Below, one piece after another: positions 6,514 through 16,232 of a stretch of DNA of 64,000 bases. The notes below the pieces were generated by a model that saw only the letters and a program-made list of their open reading frames with translations, was not told the origin of the DNA and did no database searches. The first letter of the stretch is position 1. Each line of letters begins with the position of its first letter. A program made the translations under genes and the position numbers. This DNA comes from Bdellovibrionales bacterium GWA2_49_15 (GTDB lineage Bacteria; Bdellovibrionota; Bacteriovoracia; Bacteriovoracales; Bacteriovoracaceae), in the NCBI GenBank assembly GCA_001769855.1, contig MEPP01000001.1, positions 598,982 to 662,981 on the forward strand, written 5' to 3'.

Positions 6514-8695
6514 TTGGTCATGGATTGCACTCATTTTAATTTTTCTCATCTGGGTACCCGTCAGTCTGGCGAATCTAAGCTGTCGCACCACGCCCACCGC
6601 CCGCGTCTCCTTGCGCGATCCGGGCAAACCCCTACACAATTATGTCGTCCAGGATCAAGACGGTCTGGGGACCTGCTATGCCAACGCCCTGAGTGTCATG
6701 ATCTATGCCGAATCCGGCAAAGAGGTCAGCGCCCACCAGATTGCCACCATGTATGGCATGGCCGAGCAGGGGGTCACCGTACCGACTCCAAGCACGGCGG
6801 GGCCGCGAGTTTCCGCCATTTTAAACGGGGAAAGTATTGAGGCCTCGGGCACACTGTGTGGCGCTTACGGCGTCATCAAAACTCGTCCCTATCTGTGCAC
6901 CCGTCAGCAGGTGCCCATCGAATCCATGAGCAACGATAGTCACAATATTCAAAATGAGTACAGCACCGCCCTCGGGAATCTCTACGATCACTCCGCCGGT
7001 TTGCGCAACCTTTCGCCTGCCGAGCGCACCCGCATTGGCACCGAGCTACGCGGCCTGCGCACCCAACTTATGAGTCGCATGACCAGCGCCAATAACGATA
7101 TGTTTCAGCAATGCCATGACAGTGTTCAACCTATCCTGGACGGTGATATCTCCGGCACGGCCAGTGATGCTTTTATGGATTACATGCAGGAGGCCTGTCT
7201 CGATCAGTACAACGAGCTGGCCAGCTATGCGCGGGAGAAGGCCATTGTGGATGCCCAGCTTGCAAACGTCAGGACGCCTGCGGCGGAACGTCCCGGGCTG
7301 GTGACCAAGCAGACCGAGCTAACCGCCTCCCTGGCGCGACAGCGGGCGCGGGTGCAGGCGATGGGCACGGTCCATTACCGCATGCCCGATCAGGGCGGCG
7401 ATATCGCCACCCTGCCATCGGATTCAACCGGGACTATTCCCAACCGTGCTAAGCCTCGATGCGTTTTCAACGACAACATCAAGAGCACCTTGCGCAAGCA
7501 ATATTATAAGAACGTTCACAAGCAATTTAACACCAAGGGCTTCACCGAAGCGCAGGGGCTGCTCTATCCCTTTGATGACGGAGGTACTCGCCGAAGCGAG
7601 GGCCGCATGACGCCCGTGATTCAAAGCTTTCTTCAGGGAGTGGGATCAATTTCCGGCGATTCTAGCTGGCCGCAGGCGCTCTTTGCCCAGAATGGAAATA
7701 TGATGTCGGAAAACCAGCTTCAGGCCATTCTCTACCAGGATGTCGACATGATGATCCCCTCCGAGTGTGCCGCCAGCGGACTCATGGGCGAGGGAATCAG
7801 TGATGCCATGGTGACGACGCAGCTGCGAAGCCGCGGCATCTGCCTGCCTGCGGAAACCAACTCGGCCTTAAACAAGTTGCTGCGCAGTCTGGGGCTCGGG
7901 CCTCAGCGAGAATTTCCCAACAACGGGCAGATCGATCAGATTCTGACTAATATCGATAGGCCTTATGATGAATTTCTGATGGGCGTGATCGGTCCCGGGT
8001 GCATGAACGACACCTCGGGGCGGGTGCAAGCCAGCAGCTATAATAATCTAAGCTGTGAGCGCGATAATATTGACCGCCTTAGCTCCACGGTGAAAGAAGA
8101 TTACTGGCGCAGCCTCAATGACGAGAAGAAAATCGAGCTGATTCTTGAGATGCTGGCCTTGGCCGATCCCGCCTTTGATCTGGTGGCCGGGCGGGCCGAA
8201 ATCATCCGCGACCGTGCCAAGTGGTTGAGCAATACGGTGGCCGGGCACCCGATCTTGGGTGCCATCGGAAAAAATCGCGCCATCGATTCGGTCTTCGTCA
8301 GGCGAATTACCAGTACCCCCAGCGGACGCGCGGTTCGCGAAACGCGGGTCAAGACCAGGCTCAATAGTGCGGTCCAGGCCAAGCTCGCCAGCAATCATCC
8401 TGTGGCGGTCTCGCTTTGTGCCGGCGTTCTTTATGACAATAGCTTTGATTCGCAATTTGCCACCCGCAAATGCTCTGGCAAGGGGCTTCCGGGAGACAGC
8501 GGTCGCCATTCGGTGGTGATCATCGGTCAACGCTGTAATGCCCGCGGCGAAATTGAATATCAGATTCAAAATTCCTGGGGCAATAGCTGCACCAATCCCA
8601 ATAACGAATGCGTCCCGGCCGAAGGCACCATGTGGCTGCCTGAGAGCGCCTTGGCGCGCAATATCGATGAAATTCAGACCCTGACTCCGCCCTAA
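6500..8695 (+). CDS. Exported papain-like (C1-fold) cysteine peptidase homologue
   Basis: A 731-aa protein with a signal or membrane anchor at residues 6-24. Soon after it comes QDQDGLGTCYANAL, where Q53 and C59 fit the oxyanion Gln and nucleophile of papain-type peptidases. The remaining catalytic residues are at the far end: GRHSVVIIG (H670) and IQNSWGNSC (N691). The triad is thus intact in order and motif, but about 600 residues lie between Cys and His instead of roughly 130, so a large insert with coiled-coil-like and Cys-containing segments splits the fold. Substrate is unknown; a periplasmic or secreted protease is likely. It overlaps the preceding small exported gene. Confidence 0.75.
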   Translation: MAKNNWSWIALILIFLIWVPVSLANLSCRTTPTARVSLRDPGKPLHNYVVQDQDGLGTCYANALSVMIYAESGKEVSAHQIATMYGMAEQGVTVPTPSTAGPRVSAILNGESIEASGTLCGAYGVIKTRPYLCTRQQVPIESMSNDSHNIQNEYSTALGNLYDHSAGLRNLSPAERTRIGTELRGLRTQLMSRMTSANNDMFQQCHDSVQPILDGDISGTASDAFMDYMQEACLDQYNELASYAREKAIVDAQLANVRTPAAERPGLVTKQTELTASLARQRARVQAMGTVHYRMPDQGGDIATLPSDSTGTIPNRAKPRCVFNDNIKSTLRKQYYKNVHKQFNTKGFTEAQGLLYPFDDGGTRRSEGRMTPVIQSFLQGVGSISGDSSWPQALFAQNGNMMSENQLQAILYQDVDMMIPSECAASGLMGEGISDAMVTTQLRSRGICLPAETNSALNKLLRSLGLGPQREFPNNGQIDQILTNIDRPYDEFLMGVIGPGCMNDTSGRVQASSYNNLSCERDNIDRLSSTVKEDYWRSLNDEKKIELILEMLALADPAFDLVAGRAEIIRDRAKWLSNTVAGHPILGAIGKNRAIDSVFVRRITSTPSGRAVRETRVKTRLNSAVQAKLASNHPVAVSLCAGVLYDNSFDSQFATRKCSGKGLPGDSGRHSVVIIGQRCNARGEIEYQIQNSWGNSCTNPNNECVPAEGTMWLPESALARNIDEIQTLTPP

Positions 8696-8696
8696 A

Positions 8697-8731
8697 TTAA
8701 AAAGGCCCCCATTCGGAGGCCTTATTTAATT
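8697..8731. terminator. Bidirectional terminator between peptidase gene and lon
   Basis: AAGGCC (8702-8707) pairs with GGCCTT (8718-8723), with inner CC/GG pairs around ATTC and A/T-rich flanks on both sides. It lies between two convergent stops (8695 and 8749) and can serve both genes. Confidence 0.8.
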
Positions 8732-8748
8732 CGGTGTGTGTTTTTTAA

Positions 8749-11163
8749 CTAGTTGGCAACTTCGAGTTTGGTATCTTCGTTGCTTACCACCTTGAGACCG
8801 ACCACCTTCATGAAGGAATCTGGCTGGCTCAGGTTTAGAGCGTGACGTAGGACCTCTTCCACCATCTCGCAGGGGACAATCTTGAGCCCCACCTTGATGT
8901 CATTGGGAATCTCAGACAAATCCTTCTCGTTTTTGGACGGGATGATGATGGTCTTGATACCGGCCTGCTTGGCCGCCAGCATCTTTTCCTTCAACCCGCC
9001 GATGGGAAGCACGCGTCCGCGGATAGTGACCTCGCCGGTCATGGCGACGTCTTGGAAAACTTTGATCCCTGTCACGGCCGAAGCCAGCGCCGTCACCATG
9101 GTGACGCCGGCGGATGGGCCGTCTTTGGGAGTGGCACCTTCGGGCACGTGAATGTGGATGTCGTTTTTATCATACCAGGTTGGGTCAATTCCCAGGCGGC
9201 CCGAGATCGATCGCACATAGGACAGGGCGGCCTTGGCCGACTCCTGCATGACCTCACCTAACTTTCCGGTGATCTGAATCTTGCCGTTTCCAGGCACTGT
9301 GACCACCTCAATATTCAAAAGCTCGCCGCCTACCGCGGTCCAGGCCAAGCCGTTGACTAAGCCAACCTGCGGGTCGCGCTCCACATCGGTGCGATCGTAC
9401 TTCTGAGGGCCCAGATATTTTTTCAAATGCTTGGGTGCCACAATGAACTTCTCACCTTTGGCGATATTTTCCGTCACCACCTCGGTGGCGATTTTTCGGG
9501 CAATGGTGTTGAGCAGACGCTCCAGCTCCCGCACGCCGGACTCCTTGGTGTAGTCGCGAATCACATGCATCAGAGTCACGTCCGAGATGTTCATGTCATA
9601 GTCGTGGAGCCCGTTGTTCTTGACCGCTTTTTTAACCAGGTAGCCTTTCCCGATCTGCAACTTCTCATTGGGCGTATAGCCCGGAACCTTGATGATTTCC
9701 ATCCGGTCGCGAAGGGGCGCGGGCACATTGCTCAGGTCGTTGGCGGTCATGATGAACATAACCTTGGAGAGGTCATACTCAAGCTCGATATAATGATCAG
9801 AGAAACATTTATTTTGCTCGGGGTCCAACACCTCCAGCATGGCGCTGGCGGGGTCGCCTCGAAAATCCGAGGACATCTTGTCGATCTCGTCGAAGAGAAT
9901 GACCGGGTTGCTGGTCCCTGCTTTTTTCAGGGCGGCGATAATTTTTCCGGGCATGGCGCCGACATAGGTGCGGCGGTGGCCGCGAATTTCTGATTCGTCT
10001 CGCACGCCACCCAAAGAGATGCGCACAAATTTACGGCCGAGACTCTCCGCCAGCGAATGGGCGACTGACGTCTTACCAACACCGGGAGGGCCAGCGAGGC
10101 AGAGGATGGTTCCCTTGCCTTCTTCCTTGACCAGCGTTCTGACCGCCAGATATTCCAGCATGCGCTCTTTGACTTCTTTGAGGCCGTAGTGCTGCTCTTC
10201 CAAAATATCTTTAGCATGCTTAAGTGAATTGTCATCAACCGTATACTCAAACCATGGAAGCGCCAGCATCCAGTCCACGTAGTTTCGAACCACGGTGGCC
10301 TCGGCCGACATGGGTGACATACTTTTGAGCTTGCGAATCTCTTTGCGGGTCCGCTCCCGTGCCTCCTCCGGCATCTTCTTGGCCTCAAGGCGATCTTCCA
10401 ATTCCTGCAACTCGGTCTTGCCATCATCTTTTTGGCCTAGCTCGCGCTGGATGGCATTCATCTGCTCATTTAAATAGTATTCCTTCTGCGAACGCTCCAT
10501 CTGCGTTTTCACGCGGGTGCGGATGCGGCGCTCGACGTTGATAATCTCGATCTCCCCTTGCATCTTCTCCAAGAGAAGCTGCAGGCGCTTGTCGATTTCG
10601 ATCGCCTCGAGAATTTCCTGCTTCTCATGAATTTTCATGGAGAGGTGGGCGACGATAATATCCGCCAGGCGCGAAGGATCGGTGATGGACGAGATGCTCA
10701 TCAAAAGTTCTGGAGGAATGCGCTTGTTCAACTTCACGTATTGTTCAAAGATATTTTTAATCGAGCGAATGACCGCCTCAAGCTGAACGGGATCACCCTC
10801 TTTGCTCTGGCACTTATCCACCTCAACCCAGTATCCCGATGGGGCGGCGGTGAAATTTTTAATCCGCGCGCGATACTTGCCTTCGATCAACACCTTTACG
10901 GTATTATCGGGAAGCCGGAGCATCTGGATAATATTCACGACCGTACCAATATCGTAGATATCGTCGCGATCGGGGTTAAGAACACTGGCATCCTTTTGGG
11001 TCACCAGAAATAGTTCGTTATCATTTTTTGCTGCCTCTTCTAGTGCAGCGATTGATTTCTCGCGACCCACGAACAGGGGCACCACCATGTGAGGGAAAAT
11101 AATGACATCACGTAACGGGAGTAAAGGGAACTTCTTGGCCTTCTCTGACTTCGCCTCCGACAT
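8749..11163 (-). CDS. lon: ATP-dependent protease Lon
   Basis: An 804-aa Lon protease. The start at 11163 is fixed by AGGAGGT five bases upstream; an open frame continues 30 codons further but has no support. Order of domains: N-terminal substrate-binding domain ([20 protein letters not shown], residues 10-29), coiled-coil, AAA+ module with Walker [10 protein letters not shown] and Walker [10 protein letters not shown], and the protease domain with DGPSAGVTM (Ser684) and [10 protein letters not shown] (Lys727) as the Ser-Lys dyad. It degrades misfolded and regulatory proteins in the cytoplasm. It is downstream of clpP and clpX on the same strand with a 292-bp gap, so it may have its own promoter; I could not see a clear heat-shock promoter. 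Confidence 0.97.
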   Translation of the reverse strand: MSEAKSEKAKKFPLLPLRDVIIFPHMVVPLFVGREKSIAALEEAAKNDNELFLVTQKDASVLNPDRDDIYDIGTVVNIIQMLRLPDNTVKVLIEGKYRARIKNFTAAPSGYWVEVDKCQSKEGDPVQLEAVIRSIKNIFEQYVKLNKRIPPELLMSISSITDPSRLADIIVAHLSMKIHEKQEILEAIEIDKRLQLLLEKMQGEIEIINVERRIRTRVKTQMERSQKEYYLNEQMNAIQRELGQKDDGKTELQELEDRLEAKKMPEEARERTRKEIRKLKSMSPMSAEATVVRNYVDWMLALPWFEYTVDDNSLKHAKDILEEQHYGLKEVKERMLEYLAVRTLVKEEGKGTILCLAGPPGVGKTSVAHSLAESLGRKFVRISLGGVRDESEIRGHRRTYVGAMPGKIIAALKKAGTSNPVILFDEIDKMSSDFRGDPASAMLEVLDPEQNKCFSDHYIELEYDLSKVMFIMTANDLSNVPAPLRDRMEIIKVPGYTPNEKLQIGKGYLVKKAVKNNGLHDYDMNISDVTLMHVIRDYTKESGVRELERLLNTIARKIATEVVTENIAKGEKFIVAPKHLKKYLGPQKYDRTDVERDPQVGLVNGLAWTAVGGELLNIEVVTVPGNGKIQITGKLGEVMQESAKAALSYVRSISGRLGIDPTWYDKNDIHIHVPEGATPKDGPSAGVTMVTALASAVTGIKVFQDVAMTGEVTIRGRVLPIGGLKEKMLAAKQAGIKTIIIPSKNEKDLSEIPNDIKVGLKIVPCEMVEEVLRHALNLSQPDSFMKVVGLKVVSNEDTKLEVAN

Positions 11164-11455
11164 AGTACCTCCTGCACTAAGAACGGTTAACCCCACCACT
11201 ATCTCGACCCATCCGTAGGCCTTCTTCACTGTTGAGGTTGATTTAATTCTCACTCAATTTAAAATTTGGGTCAAAAAAAATGTCAGGGAAAAAAACGGCC
11301 AAAGCTCGAAAAGGACGAACAAAACGCAAGGTTTTGCACTCTGGAGACGCCTCTTAACTACCTGTTTTTATGAGCATATCAAGCTTTCGCACAGGAATGC
11401 GTAAGGGCTTGTATTTGTAAACAAACACTGTGGGAGAAGTTAGTTTTTTTTAGTT

Positions 11456-12754
11456 TTATGACGCGCTTTCGATGGCCTTTTTTGCCCGTGAATCTAGGGC
11501 CTGACTTTGTACAATTTTCCGTTCTCCCTCAATGATCACCGGAGTGGCCTTTCCCAGAATCGTATCGAGAGTCACGAGCACTCGCGCCACTTTCTCATTG
11601 CTGGGAATATCGTACATAATATCAAGCATGGATTGCTCGAGAATCGCGCGCAGTCCGCGTGCGCCGGTCTTTCGAGTTACGGCAATTTTAGCGATCTCAT
11701 CGAGTGCGGCGGGCTCGAACTCCAGCTCGATTCCATCCATCTCAAAGAGTTTGCAGTACTGCTTGGTCACGGCGTTCTTGGGCTCAACGAGAATGCGCTT
11801 GAGGGCCGCAAGGTCCAGCTCATCCAACATGGCGGTGACGGGCAAGCGGCCGATGAACTCAGGGATCAGACCAAATTTAATCAGGTCCTCCGCCTCGATG
11901 GCGCCCAACTTTTCAAACTGATTTTTTTCCCGCGCCGAGCTCTCGGCGGTGAGGCCCATGGGTCGCTTGGTGAGTCGCTTCTCAATCACCTTATCCAGTC
12001 CCACAAAGGCACCAGCACAGATGAAGAGGATGTTTCCGGTTCGAACCTGGATAAATTCCTGCTGAGGATGTTTGCGCCCGCCTTTCGGTGGCACATTGGC
12101 GGTGGTGCCTTCGATCAGCTTAAGGAGCGCCTGCTGTACGCCCTCTCCCGAAACATCGCGGGTGATGGATGGATTTTCACCTTTGCGGGCGATCTTATCA
12201 ATCTCGTCAATATAAACGATGCCCCGTTCGGCGCGTTCCACATCAAAGTCACAATTTTGCAAAAGAGTGAGAATGACATTCTCCACGTCCTCACCGACGT
12301 AACCGGCCTCGGTCAAGGTGGTGGCATCGGCCACGGCAAAAGGCACATTCAAAAATTTTGCCAGAGACTGGGCAATCAAAGTTTTGCCTGAGCCGGTGGG
12401 GCCGGCCAGAAGGATGTTGGATTTTTGCAATTCGACTTCGTCATCTTTCCGAGGCTTGTGGGCGATGCGCTTATAGTGATTGTGAACCGCCACGGAGATA
12501 ATTTTCTTGGCGCGCTCTTGCCCGATGACATAACTGTCCAGGTGATTTTTAATTTCACTGGGACGAGGCACCCGATCAAGCGCCGCTTTGGTGCTGGTCT
12601 TGACCGAATCCTCATAGATAATATCGTTACAAAGCTCAATGCACTCATCGCAGATGTAACATCCCGGACCGGCGATTAATTTTTTGACTTCCTTCTGGCT
12701 TTTACCGCAGAAGTTACAATTGAGCGTTGAAAAGCTGCCTTTTTCTCGAGTCAT
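11456..12754 (-). CDS. clpX: ClpX, ATPase and specificity subunit of ClpXP
   Basis: A 432-aa hexameric unfoldase subunit. It has the N-terminal zinc-binding domain (C13, C16, C35, C38), Walker A GPTGSGKT, Walker B VYIDEIDK, sensor residues around [12 protein letters not shown], and the small AAA domain. It recognises and unfolds substrates and feeds them to ClpP. The gene starts 16 bases after clpP, so both are probably one operon. One oddity: at the place of the ClpP-docking IGF tripeptide the sequence reads [10 protein letters not shown], so the usual Ile-Gly-Phe seems replaced by Met-Gly-Leu. Confidence 0.97.
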   Translation of the reverse strand: MTREKGSFSTLNCNFCGKSQKEVKKLIAGPGCYICDECIELCNDIIYEDSVKTSTKAALDRVPRPSEIKNHLDSYVIGQERAKKIISVAVHNHYKRIAHKPRKDDEVELQKSNILLAGPTGSGKTLIAQSLAKFLNVPFAVADATTLTEAGYVGEDVENVILTLLQNCDFDVERAERGIVYIDEIDKIARKGENPSITRDVSGEGVQQALLKLIEGTTANVPPKGGRKHPQQEFIQVRTGNILFICAGAFVGLDKVIEKRLTKRPMGLTAESSAREKNQFEKLGAIEAEDLIKFGLIPEFIGRLPVTAMLDELDLAALKRILVEPKNAVTKQYCKLFEMDGIELEFEPAALDEIAKIAVTRKTGARGLRAILEQSMLDIMYDIPSNEKVARVLVTLDTILGKATPVIIEGERKIVQSQALDSRAKKAIESAS

Positions 12755-12770
12755 GGGATTCCCCTAGTCT

Positions 12771-13391
12771 TTATTTTGTATTCTTCTTTTTACCTTCGAT
12801 GACATGATCTATCAGGCCCAGTTCAATGGCCTCCACCGCCGTCAGGTAGTTATCGCGATCAGTGGCGGCTTCGATTTTGGCCTTGGTGATCCCTTTGCCT
12901 GAATGCTTAATGTAGATCTGATTGAGCTGATCTTTCAAGTTCTGAATTTCTTTTGCTTGAATTTGAATATCCGAGCACTGGCCTCGAGCACCACCGAGTG
13001 GTTGATGAATCATAATCCGACTATGAGGAAGCGCGTGTCTTTGTCCGGCATGACCTGCCGTCAAAAGCAAACTTCCCATGGAAGCCGCCAACCCCACACA
13101 GTACGTGTGCACGGGGCAGGAGATGTGTTGCATAATATCGTAGATGCCGAGTCCGGCGTAGACAGAGCCACCGGGACTATTGATGTAAAAATGAATCGGC
13201 GCCTCCGCATCGGACTGCTCGAGGAACAACATCTGGGCCACAATTAAGTTGGCAACAGTGTCATTGACCTCGGTTCCGAGAAACACGATTCGGTCTAGTA
13301 AAAGTCTAGAATAAATATCGTATGACCGTTCTCCTCTCGCCGTTTGCTCAATGACAATAGGATTCGGAATATACGCTTTTGGATCAAACAT
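12771..13391 (-). CDS. clpP: ClpP, proteolytic subunit
   Basis: A 206-aa serine peptidase of the ClpP family. The catalytic triad is visible: Ser104 in [11 protein letters not shown], His129 in MIHQPLGG and Asp178 in AATDRDNYL, with the spacing of E. coli ClpP. Fourteen subunits form the chamber into which ClpX threads substrates. It is the first gene of the clpP-clpX unit; the trigger-factor gene that often precedes it is absent, and a peroxiredoxin gene is divergent instead. AGGA lies in front of the ATG (reading GGAGGACGC). The IYIKHSGK loop and a short N-terminus are normal. Confidence 0.97.
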   Translation of the reverse strand: MFDPKAYIPNPIVIEQTARGERSYDIYSRLLLDRIVFLGTEVNDTVANLIVAQMLFLEQSDAEAPIHFYINSPGGSVYAGLGIYDIMQHISCPVHTYCVGLAASMGSLLLTAGHAGQRHALPHSRIMIHQPLGGARGQCSDIQIQAKEIQNLKDQLNQIYIKHSGKGITKAKIEAATDRDNYLTAVEAIELGLIDHVIEGKKKNTK

Positions 13392-13585
13392 GCGTCCTCC
13401 ACGCTAATAATTTTATGCGGTTACCATTTTGCTTATCGGAATCTCTCAAGCCGATCTTAAGCATAAATCCTACCAACACATGAAGGCGATTGCAGGCCTT
13501 TTCACCAAACCAGCTCAATATCTCTTTGTTTTTACGCCTGATTGAAACACTCTACAACAAATGTCGACTTGCTCTTTTTTTTTAC

Positions 13586-13628
13586 TTCACCTAGAGTGAA
13601 CAACAATATAGGTGAAAAACTGACCTAT
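13586..13628. promoter_or_regulatory. Operator-like repeats in the clpP/peroxiredoxin divergent region
   Basis: TTCACCTA (13586-13593) and its exact inverse TAGGTGAA (13609-13616) are followed by a third half-site ACCTA (13623-13627), giving also ATAGGT-N9-ACCTAT. The cluster lies 27-69 bases before the peroxiredoxin start and downstream of the divergent clpP start. It looks like a binding site for a dimeric repressor or activator, perhaps redox-responsive, but it does not match a PerR or OxyR box that I know. Confidence 0.4.
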
Positions 13629-13654
13629 TTAGTTTTACAATTAAGGAGCATCGT

Positions 13655-14266
13655 ATGACAGCAGAACAAAATCTTACCCCCACTCGCCTCGTGGGCAACA
13701 AGGCACCCGAATGGAAATCAGAGGCCTTGATCGGAACGGAATTTAAAACACTTTCTTCTCTGGATTTCAAAGGAAAGTGGAAAGTTCTCTTCTTCTACCC
13801 TCTGGATTTTACTTTTGTCTGCCCTACTGAAATAGTGGCCTTTAATGATGCCCTTCCAAAATTTAGAGAGCTTAACTGCGAAGTGGTCGGTTGCTCCATT
13901 GATTCTAAATTTTCTCACCTGGCCTGGTCGAAAACAGCGCGAAATCAAGGCGGAATTGGTGAGCTTAAAATTCCACTTTTGGCCGATGTGACAAAAAAGA
14001 TTGCCTCAGATTTTGGCGTTCTGCTGGACTCTGGTGTTGCCTTGCGCGGCCTTTTTCTTATTGACGAAAATGATGTGATCCAACATTCAACCATCAACAA
14101 TTTAAGCGTCGGTCGCAATGTGGATGAGATTCTGAGACTGGTGGAGGCCTTCCAATTCGCCCAAAAACATGGTGAGGTTTGCCCCGCTGGCTGGACCAAA
14201 GGAAAAGACAGCATGAAGCCGGACCCAAAGGGCTCACAGAACTGGTTTAGCAAAAACGCCAAATAA
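13655..14266 (+). CDS. Typical 2-Cys peroxiredoxin (AhpC/Prx1 type)
   Basis: A 203-aa thiol peroxidase that reduces hydrogen peroxide and alkyl hydroperoxides in the cytoplasm. The peroxidatic Cys56 is in [10 protein letters not shown] and the resolving Cys176 in HGEVCPAGW; the [13 protein letters not shown] segment (about residues 99-111) is the GG-loop that goes with sensitive Prx1 enzymes, although the C-terminal YF motif is not seen (the tail ends [11 protein letters not shown]). AAGGAG precedes the ATG by eight bases. No ahpF or thioredoxin reductase gene is adjacent, so the reducing partner is elsewhere. Single-gene unit, divergent from clpP. Confidence 0.93.
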   Translation: MTAEQNLTPTRLVGNKAPEWKSEALIGTEFKTLSSLDFKGKWKVLFFYPLDFTFVCPTEIVAFNDALPKFRELNCEVVGCSIDSKFSHLAWSKTARNQGGIGELKIPLLADVTKKIASDFGVLLDSGVALRGLFLIDENDVIQHSTINNLSVGRNVDEILRLVEAFQFAQKHGEVCPAGWTKGKDSMKPDPKGSQNWFSKNAK

Positions 14267-14279
14267 TAATTCGCTTCAA

Positions 14280-14837
14280 TTACGGACGGGTCTTGAATTC
14301 CACAGTCACGTCCGTAATTTCCTCTGCCGGAATGATAATCCCCTCAATCGTTTCCAGTGAGATCAGATCGATCACGCGGTCCACTCGGTTGGCAGGCGAG
14401 GTCGTGGGAAGTTCTCTTAAAAGATAGTTGTACACATTGTTGATCACAATCGCGCCGTGGCTTCGGGTGCGAAATTCCACAATGGTTTTTAGCTCAAAGC
14501 GGCCAAACTCTTCCACCGGCATGCGCCTGCGCACATAGGAAAAACGTCGACCTTCATTCGCCTGGACTATCGTTCTCGGGCCGTTGGTTTTTAGCCGATT
14601 TTGATAGCGAGATTGAAATTCTTGCTGCCACTTGCGGATCCCGCCGCCGCCCTCGCCCACGTCTCCCATCAGAGTCAGGGACTCTAAATAAATTAATTTC
14701 TGAACTGTTCCCGCGTCCGCCTTAAGCTCGATATGGGTGGCGATACGGGGATTTCCCCCATTGACTCGCGTTTCGGACTGGGCCACTCCCAGCGAAAAAA
14801 AGAGCAAGCATGCCAGAACACCAGTCATTATTTTCAT
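14280..14837 (-). CDS. Exported hypothetical protein
   Basis: A 185-aa protein with a signal peptide (MKIMTGVLACLLFFSLGVAQ, cleavage after AQS). The mature part is a soluble alpha/beta pattern with a Gly-rich GDVGEGGGG loop near residue 60; I recognise no domain. Its start overlaps by four bases the stop of the TIGR02147-like regulator gene, so it is translated with it. Regulator plus exported protein in one coupled operon suggests that the regulator controls the exported protein (inference). Confidence 0.65.
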   Translation of the reverse strand: MKIMTGVLACLLFFSLGVAQSETRVNGGNPRIATHIELKADAGTVQKLIYLESLTLMGDVGEGGGGIRKWQQEFQSRYQNRLKTNGPRTIVQANEGRRFSYVRRRMPVEEFGRFELKTIVEFRTRSHGAIVINNVYNYLLRELPTTSPANRVDRVIDLISLETIEGIIIPAEEITDVTVEFKTRP

Positions 14838-15646
14838 TGTAAGTCCCCTTTGGAATTCGGCTGCCCTAAACTTTGAAGCGTATCCATGGCCATGGTTACA
14901 AAAATCCTTTCCTCACCTTTAGCGGCGGGATCGGCCAGAATATTAAAAATTTCTTGCTTGATTTCATCGATGCGACACAGAAGCTGCTCGCGGGCGGCGG
15001 GCGTGATGCCTTCCACTGCGTAGAAGGCTGTATTCATCCCTCTTTCATTCAAGGCCTCGGCATCGAGATTGGCCGAGATGCATTCCAGGATGACCTTCTT
15101 GATAATCTCGCCATTTTTACTGACGGTAACCGGGCCTTCCTTATAGACATGCTTATCAACTTCGATAATCACATCATGCTTCAACATCAGATCAATAATT
15201 TTCAGACCGTATAATCCGAATGATCGCTCGATCTCGCTTCGAAGAACCAGGCCGGTTCGACTCAGCAGAAAGACCTGACGAAAAATAGGATCGGAGGCCA
15301 TCACCTGACGAAGGTCCTCGTCCCCACTTCGACCATTAAAGGTCATGGTTTCTTTTTCCACGATAGAACGGATCAGCTGATAGTCGGCGGCTTCCTCTTC
15401 TCCAATCTGAATCATCTTAAAGAAATAAAGATAGAAGGCACGCAGAGTATTGGCGTGGGGATCGGAGCTTTCGCTCTGAATACGCTTAAGGGTTTTTTCC
15501 GAAAGTCCGGTTTTTTCCGCCAAGAGACGCAGACCAATTTCACGATTGCGGTAGGTCCCGAGAATACGCTCAAGATCACGCCCGAGTTTCCAGCGTAAAA
15601 AATCCTTATCAGAGATGGGACGGTTGAGGTCAGTCTGCATAGGCAA
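14834..15646 (-). CDS. TIGR02147-like regulatory protein with N-terminal HTH
   Basis: A 270-aa cytoplasmic protein. Residues 28-60 (REIGLRLLAEKTGLSEKTLK followed by RIQSE) form a helix-turn-helix of the XRE kind. The rest includes DPIFRQVFLLSRTGLVLRSE and a winged-helix-like GLYGLKIIDLMLKHDVI segment, and a helical C-terminus. The plan resembles the TIGR02147/DUF4423 group that is abundant in Bdellovibrio and Fibrobacter, though it is a weak match by eye. It overlaps the downstream exported gene. A palindrome (15649-15667) sits directly before its start, which suggests autoregulation. Confidence 0.6.
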   Translation of the reverse strand: MPMQTDLNRPISDKDFLRWKLGRDLERILGTYRNREIGLRLLAEKTGLSEKTLKRIQSESSDPHANTLRAFYLYFFKMIQIGEEEAADYQLIRSIVEKETMTFNGRSGDEDLRQVMASDPIFRQVFLLSRTGLVLRSEIERSFGLYGLKIIDLMLKHDVIIEVDKHVYKEGPVTVSKNGEIIKKVILECISANLDAEALNERGMNTAFYAVEGITPAAREQLLCRIDEIKQEIFNILADPAAKGEERIFVTMAMDTLQSLGQPNSKGDLQ

Positions 15647-15648
15647 TA

Positions 15649-15667
15649 CCTATAGCATGGCCATAGG
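15649..15667. promoter_or_regulatory. Operator-like palindrome at the regulator start
   Basis: A 19-bp imperfect palindrome, CCTATAGCATGGCCATAGG, in which seven of nine base pairs match across the centre. It ends three bases before the start codon of the minus-strand regulator gene and so covers its ribosome binding region. A site for autorepression is an inference. Confidence 0.35.
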
Positions 15668-15716
15668 GTGTGACCATCAGAAGTCCTGCTCCCTGTAAAA
15701 AATTCATTCTTTTTTG

Positions 15717-15775
15717 CAAAAAATCATTTTGGCACCAGGGTAAACCCTACAAATGGACAAAAAATGATTTTGTCC
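15717..15775. promoter_or_regulatory. Two near-identical palindromic sites, 41 bp apart
   Basis: CAAAAAATCATTTTG (15717-15731) and CAAAAAATGATTTTG (15758-15772) differ at one base; the second extends to GGACAAAA-N5-TTTTGTCC (15755-15775). Both are symmetric and their start points are 41 bp apart, about four helical turns. They lie between the divergent regulator (15646) and small-protein gene (15854), so they are candidate regulator-binding sites for either. Confidence 0.45.
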
Positions 15776-15853
15776 GACTTTCTGCCCCCACCCCTTGAGC
15801 TCCTTTCCCTGCCCGGGTTATTGATAGTTTGTTTACGAATTGGAGAACGGGTT

Positions 15854-16060
15854 ATGGATATGGGACACACACTAGGAAAAGCATCTCTCTCCGCAACGAA
15901 TGTTGTCGACCTGAGTGCCTACCGCTTGCAGAAGCAGAAAGATAATTCTGCCAAGCAGGAGTCGTTGTCAGCCAATGTTCCAAACGAAATTCATTCAATC
16001 ATCTCTGAGCTATCTGAGGTAGTGAAAGAGGGTGAGAGAAAATTTAAGGCCACCTTATAA
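15854..16060 (+). CDS. Small protein with NVVDLSAYR motif
   Basis: A 68-aa protein. I start it at 15854 because GGAGA lies eight bases upstream. The N-terminus contains ATNVVDLSAYRLQKQ, followed by a polar stretch and a helical end IHSIISELSEVVKEGERKF. No known domain. The next gene (16233) begins with a comparable MDNIVDFRSW, so the two may be members of one small-protein family. Function unknown; no signal peptide, so probably cytoplasmic. Confidence 0.5.
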   Translation: MDMGHTLGKASLSATNVVDLSAYRLQKQKDNSAKQESLSANVPNEIHSIISELSEVVKEGERKFKATL

Positions 16061-16232
16061 AGATAAGGTGGGCGTGACCCTGTCGTTTTTTAGTCATGCC
16101 TTGTTGCGCATTGAGTTAATACTTTTTTCTCACTTATTTATTTCTATTTGTTTTTTGTATCCGACAGGATATTCCTCGAATGTGTCCAAAATTGAAGTTG
16201 GACCAACACATGCTCCTAACGAGGAAAAGAGA

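Noticed and set aside
11164-11253. 30-codon N-terminal extension of Lon
   Set aside because: The strong AGGAGGT sits before the inner ATG at 11163, and Lon proteins begin at this point; the extension looks like leader DNA.
11164-11455. Heat-shock (sigma-32-like) promoter in front of lon
   Set aside because: I looked for CTTGAA and CCCCAT boxes with proper spacing and found no convincing pair.
11507-12391. A 294-codon plus-strand frame opposite clpX
   Set aside because: clpX is unmistakable on the other strand; the composition of the plus frame is that of an antisense shadow.
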